Below are positions 7,497-8,594 of a DNA stretch of 8,594 nt, in pieces. This DNA is from Bacillota bacterium. GTDB taxonomy: Bacteria; Bacillota; Sulfobacillia; JAJZYS01; JAJYTV01. Position numbers and translations under genes: made by a program. The stretch covers positions 1-8,594 of the forward strand of contig JAJYNV010000131.1 in the NCBI GenBank assembly GCA_021786135.1, written 5' to 3'. Below the pieces are notes generated by a model, which was given only the letters and a program-made list of their open reading frames with translations, was not told where the DNA came from and ran no database searches. The number at the start of each line of letters is the position of its first letter. Within the stretch, counting starts at the first letter, position 1.

Positions 7497-8006
7497 CTAC
7501 TTCGCCTCCCGGGGGTAGATGAAATAGGCGGCGTGCGCCTTGTCATAGAGCGCAAGGTAGACATTCTGCTGGTCGATATAGATGCTTGCATCCACATGGT
7601 CCCGCTTCGCCTGGTCGAGAACCTGAGCGCGCATTGCCACGAATTGGCCTGTGGCAAGGCCCTGGGCAATGGAAAAGCTAACATCCTGAGCCGCCGCCGT
7701 GATCTGGCGATCAGGGGTGCCGCTGACCTTGACCTCCGCTCCAGGCGCCATTGCCTGTACGTGCGCGGTCAGGTTGCTATAGGTCGTCTCGATATCGCCC
7801 ACTCGGCCGAGCTTGACCTTCACGACACCAGGCGACTTCGAGAAGTCAAGGGTCACGCTGCGAACCCCCGGCACACGTTCGATCTGGGCCTTCAAAGGCA
7901 CGGACGTCTGGGTTTGAAAAAGCCAGCGCTGCATGCCGAATAGGACGGCAAGGGTCGCGAGCAGGGCCAGTGCGGCGGCCGCGATGCGGCGCACTTGAAA
8001 CCGCAT
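7497..8006 (-). CDS. Small membrane-anchored protein of unknown function
   Basis: I do not recognise the family. The 169-residue product begins MRFQVRR followed by one hydrophobic helix (about 8-29, rich in A and L), so it is probably a signal-anchored protein with its C-terminal part (about 30-169) outside the cytoplasm. That part has alternating hydrophobic residues suggestive of an alpha/beta fold (SVTLDFS, VVKVKLG, EVKVSG, YLALYD) and ends in the aromatic-rich YFIYPREAK. There is no lipobox, and no enzyme motif is visible. The start is ATG 8004-8006, because a perfect AAGGAGG lies 8 nt upstream (8015-8021); in-frame ATGs at 8025-8027 and 8073-8075 lack one, and the first would place this site inside its own coding sequence. 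It is 2 nt from the FtsH-like gene and almost certainly co-translated with it, so a role as partner or modulator of that protease is a reasonable inference, not a demonstrated one. Confidence 0.85.
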   Translation of the reverse strand: MRFQVRRIAAAALALLATLAVLFGMQRWLFQTQTSVPLKAQIERVPGVRSVTLDFSKSPGVVKVKLGRVGDIETTYSNLTAHVQAMAPGAEVKVSGTPDRQITAAAQDVSFSIAQGLATGQFVAMRAQVLDQAKRDHVDASIYIDQQNVYLALYDKAHAAYFIYPREAK

Positions 8007-8014
8007 GACGGCAG

Positions 8015-8021
8015 CCTCCTT
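8015..8021 (-). promoter_or_regulatory. Ribosome binding site deciding the start of the small membrane protein
   Basis: A perfect AAGGAGG on the minus strand, 8 nt before ATG 8004-8006, selects this start over two upstream in-frame ATGs. Confidence 0.8.
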
Positions 8022-8040
8022 GTCCATAGAAGCAATACAA

Positions 8041-8049
8041 ACTATAGCA
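8041..8049 (-). promoter_or_regulatory. Extended -10 promoter for the minus-strand gene run
   Basis: TGCTATAGT on the minus strand matches the extended -10 form TGnTATAAT with one mismatch. Transcription would start near 8034, giving a leader of about 28 nt that carries the AAGGAGG site of the first gene. No good -35 hexamer is seen 16-18 nt upstream, which is common with extended -10 promoters. It is the best promoter candidate for the run through recX. Confidence 0.5.
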
Positions 8050-8199
8050 CGCGTTGACAGGCTGACGTAGGGCAAGCCATGGCGTGCTTACCATCACAGC
8101 GCGCATACACATCTACCGACAAGCCATGCAGCTCGAACGCCCAGAGGACCCGACAAACGCTCCGGCCTGCATCCAGCGGCCGGCAAGGGAGGGAGATTG

Positions 8200-8427
8200 A
8201 TGTCCAGGGATGATGAGCTGGAGCGCGCACAGAGCGAACTCGCCAACGCTTATCGCCTGTTCAACGCCACGGACGATCCCCGTCTGATCGACGAGGCGAT
8301 CCTGCGCATCCGCAGTGCCGAGATGCGCCTCGACTACCTGACCCACCCGACCCCTTCGGCGGTGGAGGAGTTCAGGACACTGCCATGGCTCGACCCGGAC
8401 GACCCGGGGCACAGGTCGATCTTCTAG
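8200..8427 (+). CDS. Small YaaL-like (DUF2508) protein
   Basis: A 75-residue acidic, mostly helical soluble protein. The region ELANAYRLFNATDDPRLIDEAILRIRSAEMRLDYL resembles the DUF2508/YaaL pattern of Firmicutes: a helix, a D-P turn, a second helix with E/D-x-A-I-x-R and A-E-x-R, and an aromatic residue near its end. The C-terminal tail (LPWLDPDDPGHRSIF) is not part of that pattern. Function is unknown; in Bacillus yaaL lies between recR and bofA. The start is ATG 8200-8202 with GGGAGGGAG (8187-8195) just upstream; the adjacent in-frame TTG at 8197 would sit too close to that site. It diverges from the minus-strand run. I assign the family from pattern only, and a lineage-specific protein remains possible. 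Confidence 0.65.
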   Translation: MSRDDELERAQSELANAYRLFNATDDPRLIDEAILRIRSAEMRLDYLTHPTPSAVEEFRTLPWLDPDDPGHRSIF

Positions 8428-8470
8428 GAGCGCACCCAGGCGCCATAGGCATCAGCCGGAGGGATGCGCC

Positions 8471-8594
8471 ATGGGGTTCTTTTCCGGCGGAGGCACCGCC
8501 GTACGGCGGCTCGCCGTCGCTCTGGGCCTGGTTCTTGTCGCCTCGAGCCTCTACCTGGTCGGCCGAACACCGCCCCGCGCCGCCACAACAGCTG
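8471..8594 (+). CDS. N-terminus of an unidentified membrane or exported protein (cut by window end)
   Basis: An open frame from ATG 8471-8473, preceded by GGAGGG (8458-8463) at 7 nt, runs without a stop to the window edge (41 codons). It begins MGFFSGGG, then two arginines and a hydrophobic stretch of about 17 residues (LAVALGLVLVASSLYLV), then GRTPPRAATTA. This is a signal peptide or a first membrane helix. No lipobox cysteine is visible. It starts 43 nt after the DUF2508-like gene on the same strand and is probably co-transcribed. The family cannot be determined from this fragment. Confidence 0.65.
   Translation, partial: MGFFSGGGTAVRRLAVALGLVLVASSLYLVGRTPPRAATTA

Noticed and set aside
8054..8059. 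Perfect TTGACA on the plus strand as a -35 box for the DUF2508-like gene
   Set aside because: No -10-like hexamer lies 16-18 nt downstream (the sequence there is around CCATGG), so it does not form a recognisable promoter.
8004..8075. Longer version of the small membrane protein starting at 8075
   Set aside because: The extra 23 codons lack a ribosome binding site at their start, cover the promoter-like and AAGGAGG signals, and would put a polar stretch before the anchor helix.
8073..8128. Direct repeat CAAGCCATG (8073-8081 and 8120-8128) as a possible operator pair
   Set aside because: A single 9-base match with no symmetry and 38 bases between the copies is too little evidence.
1..8594. 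Mobile element, CRISPR array, toxin-antitoxin or phage defence system
   Set aside because: No transposase, integrase, repeat array, inverted terminal repeats or defence-type gene pair was seen; gene order and composition look like native chromosome throughout.

Overview
This window is a GC-rich bacterial chromosome segment, by eye around 60-65% GC, with third codon positions dominated by G and C. It reads as the recA neighbourhood of a Gram-positive, Bacillota-type bacterium. The evidence is the collinear order cinA ... recA-recX-rny (rny = RNase Y), strong AAGGAGG-type ribosome binding sites, and a small protein resembling the YaaL/DUF2508 family of spore-forming Firmicutes. A high-GC clostridial or deep-branching Bacillota lineage fits best, but the genus cannot be told from sequence alone.

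Nearly everything lies on the minus strand in one long run, probably one or two transcripts reading right to left. The order is: a small membrane-anchored protein of unknown function (7497-8006); a short FtsH-like membrane AAA+ zinc protease (5980-7494); cinA (4751-5968); a DEAD-box RNA helicase with a DbpA-type RNA-binding tail (3117-4691); thpR, an RNA 2',3'-cyclic phosphodiesterase (2508-3056); recA (1449-2477); recX (983-1465, overlapping recA); and the N-terminal half of RNase Y (1-856, running off the left end). Gaps are 2, 11, 59, 60, 30 and -17 nt, then a 126-nt gap before rny where a separate promoter is possible. A likely extended -10 promoter for the run lies at 8041-8049.

On the plus strand, diverging across a 193-bp intergenic region, are the small DUF2508-like gene (8200-8427) and the first 41 codons of a membrane or exported protein (from 8471, cut by the right edge).

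Functionally the run combines DNA repair (RecA and its modulator RecX), RNA metabolism (RNase Y, DEAD-box helicase, ThpR), pyridine-nucleotide repair (CinA) and membrane protein quality control (FtsH-like protease and its small neighbour). Most of this is conserved housekeeping. I see no mobile element, CRISPR array, tRNA, rRNA or obvious defence system. The least explained parts are the FtsH-like protease without an extracytoplasmic domain next to a small single-pass membrane protein, the atypical C-terminal domain of CinA, a strong hairpin between the helicase and thpR that can pair alternatively with the thpR ribosome binding site, and the UUG start of recA. There is no stretch above 300 bases without a gene.
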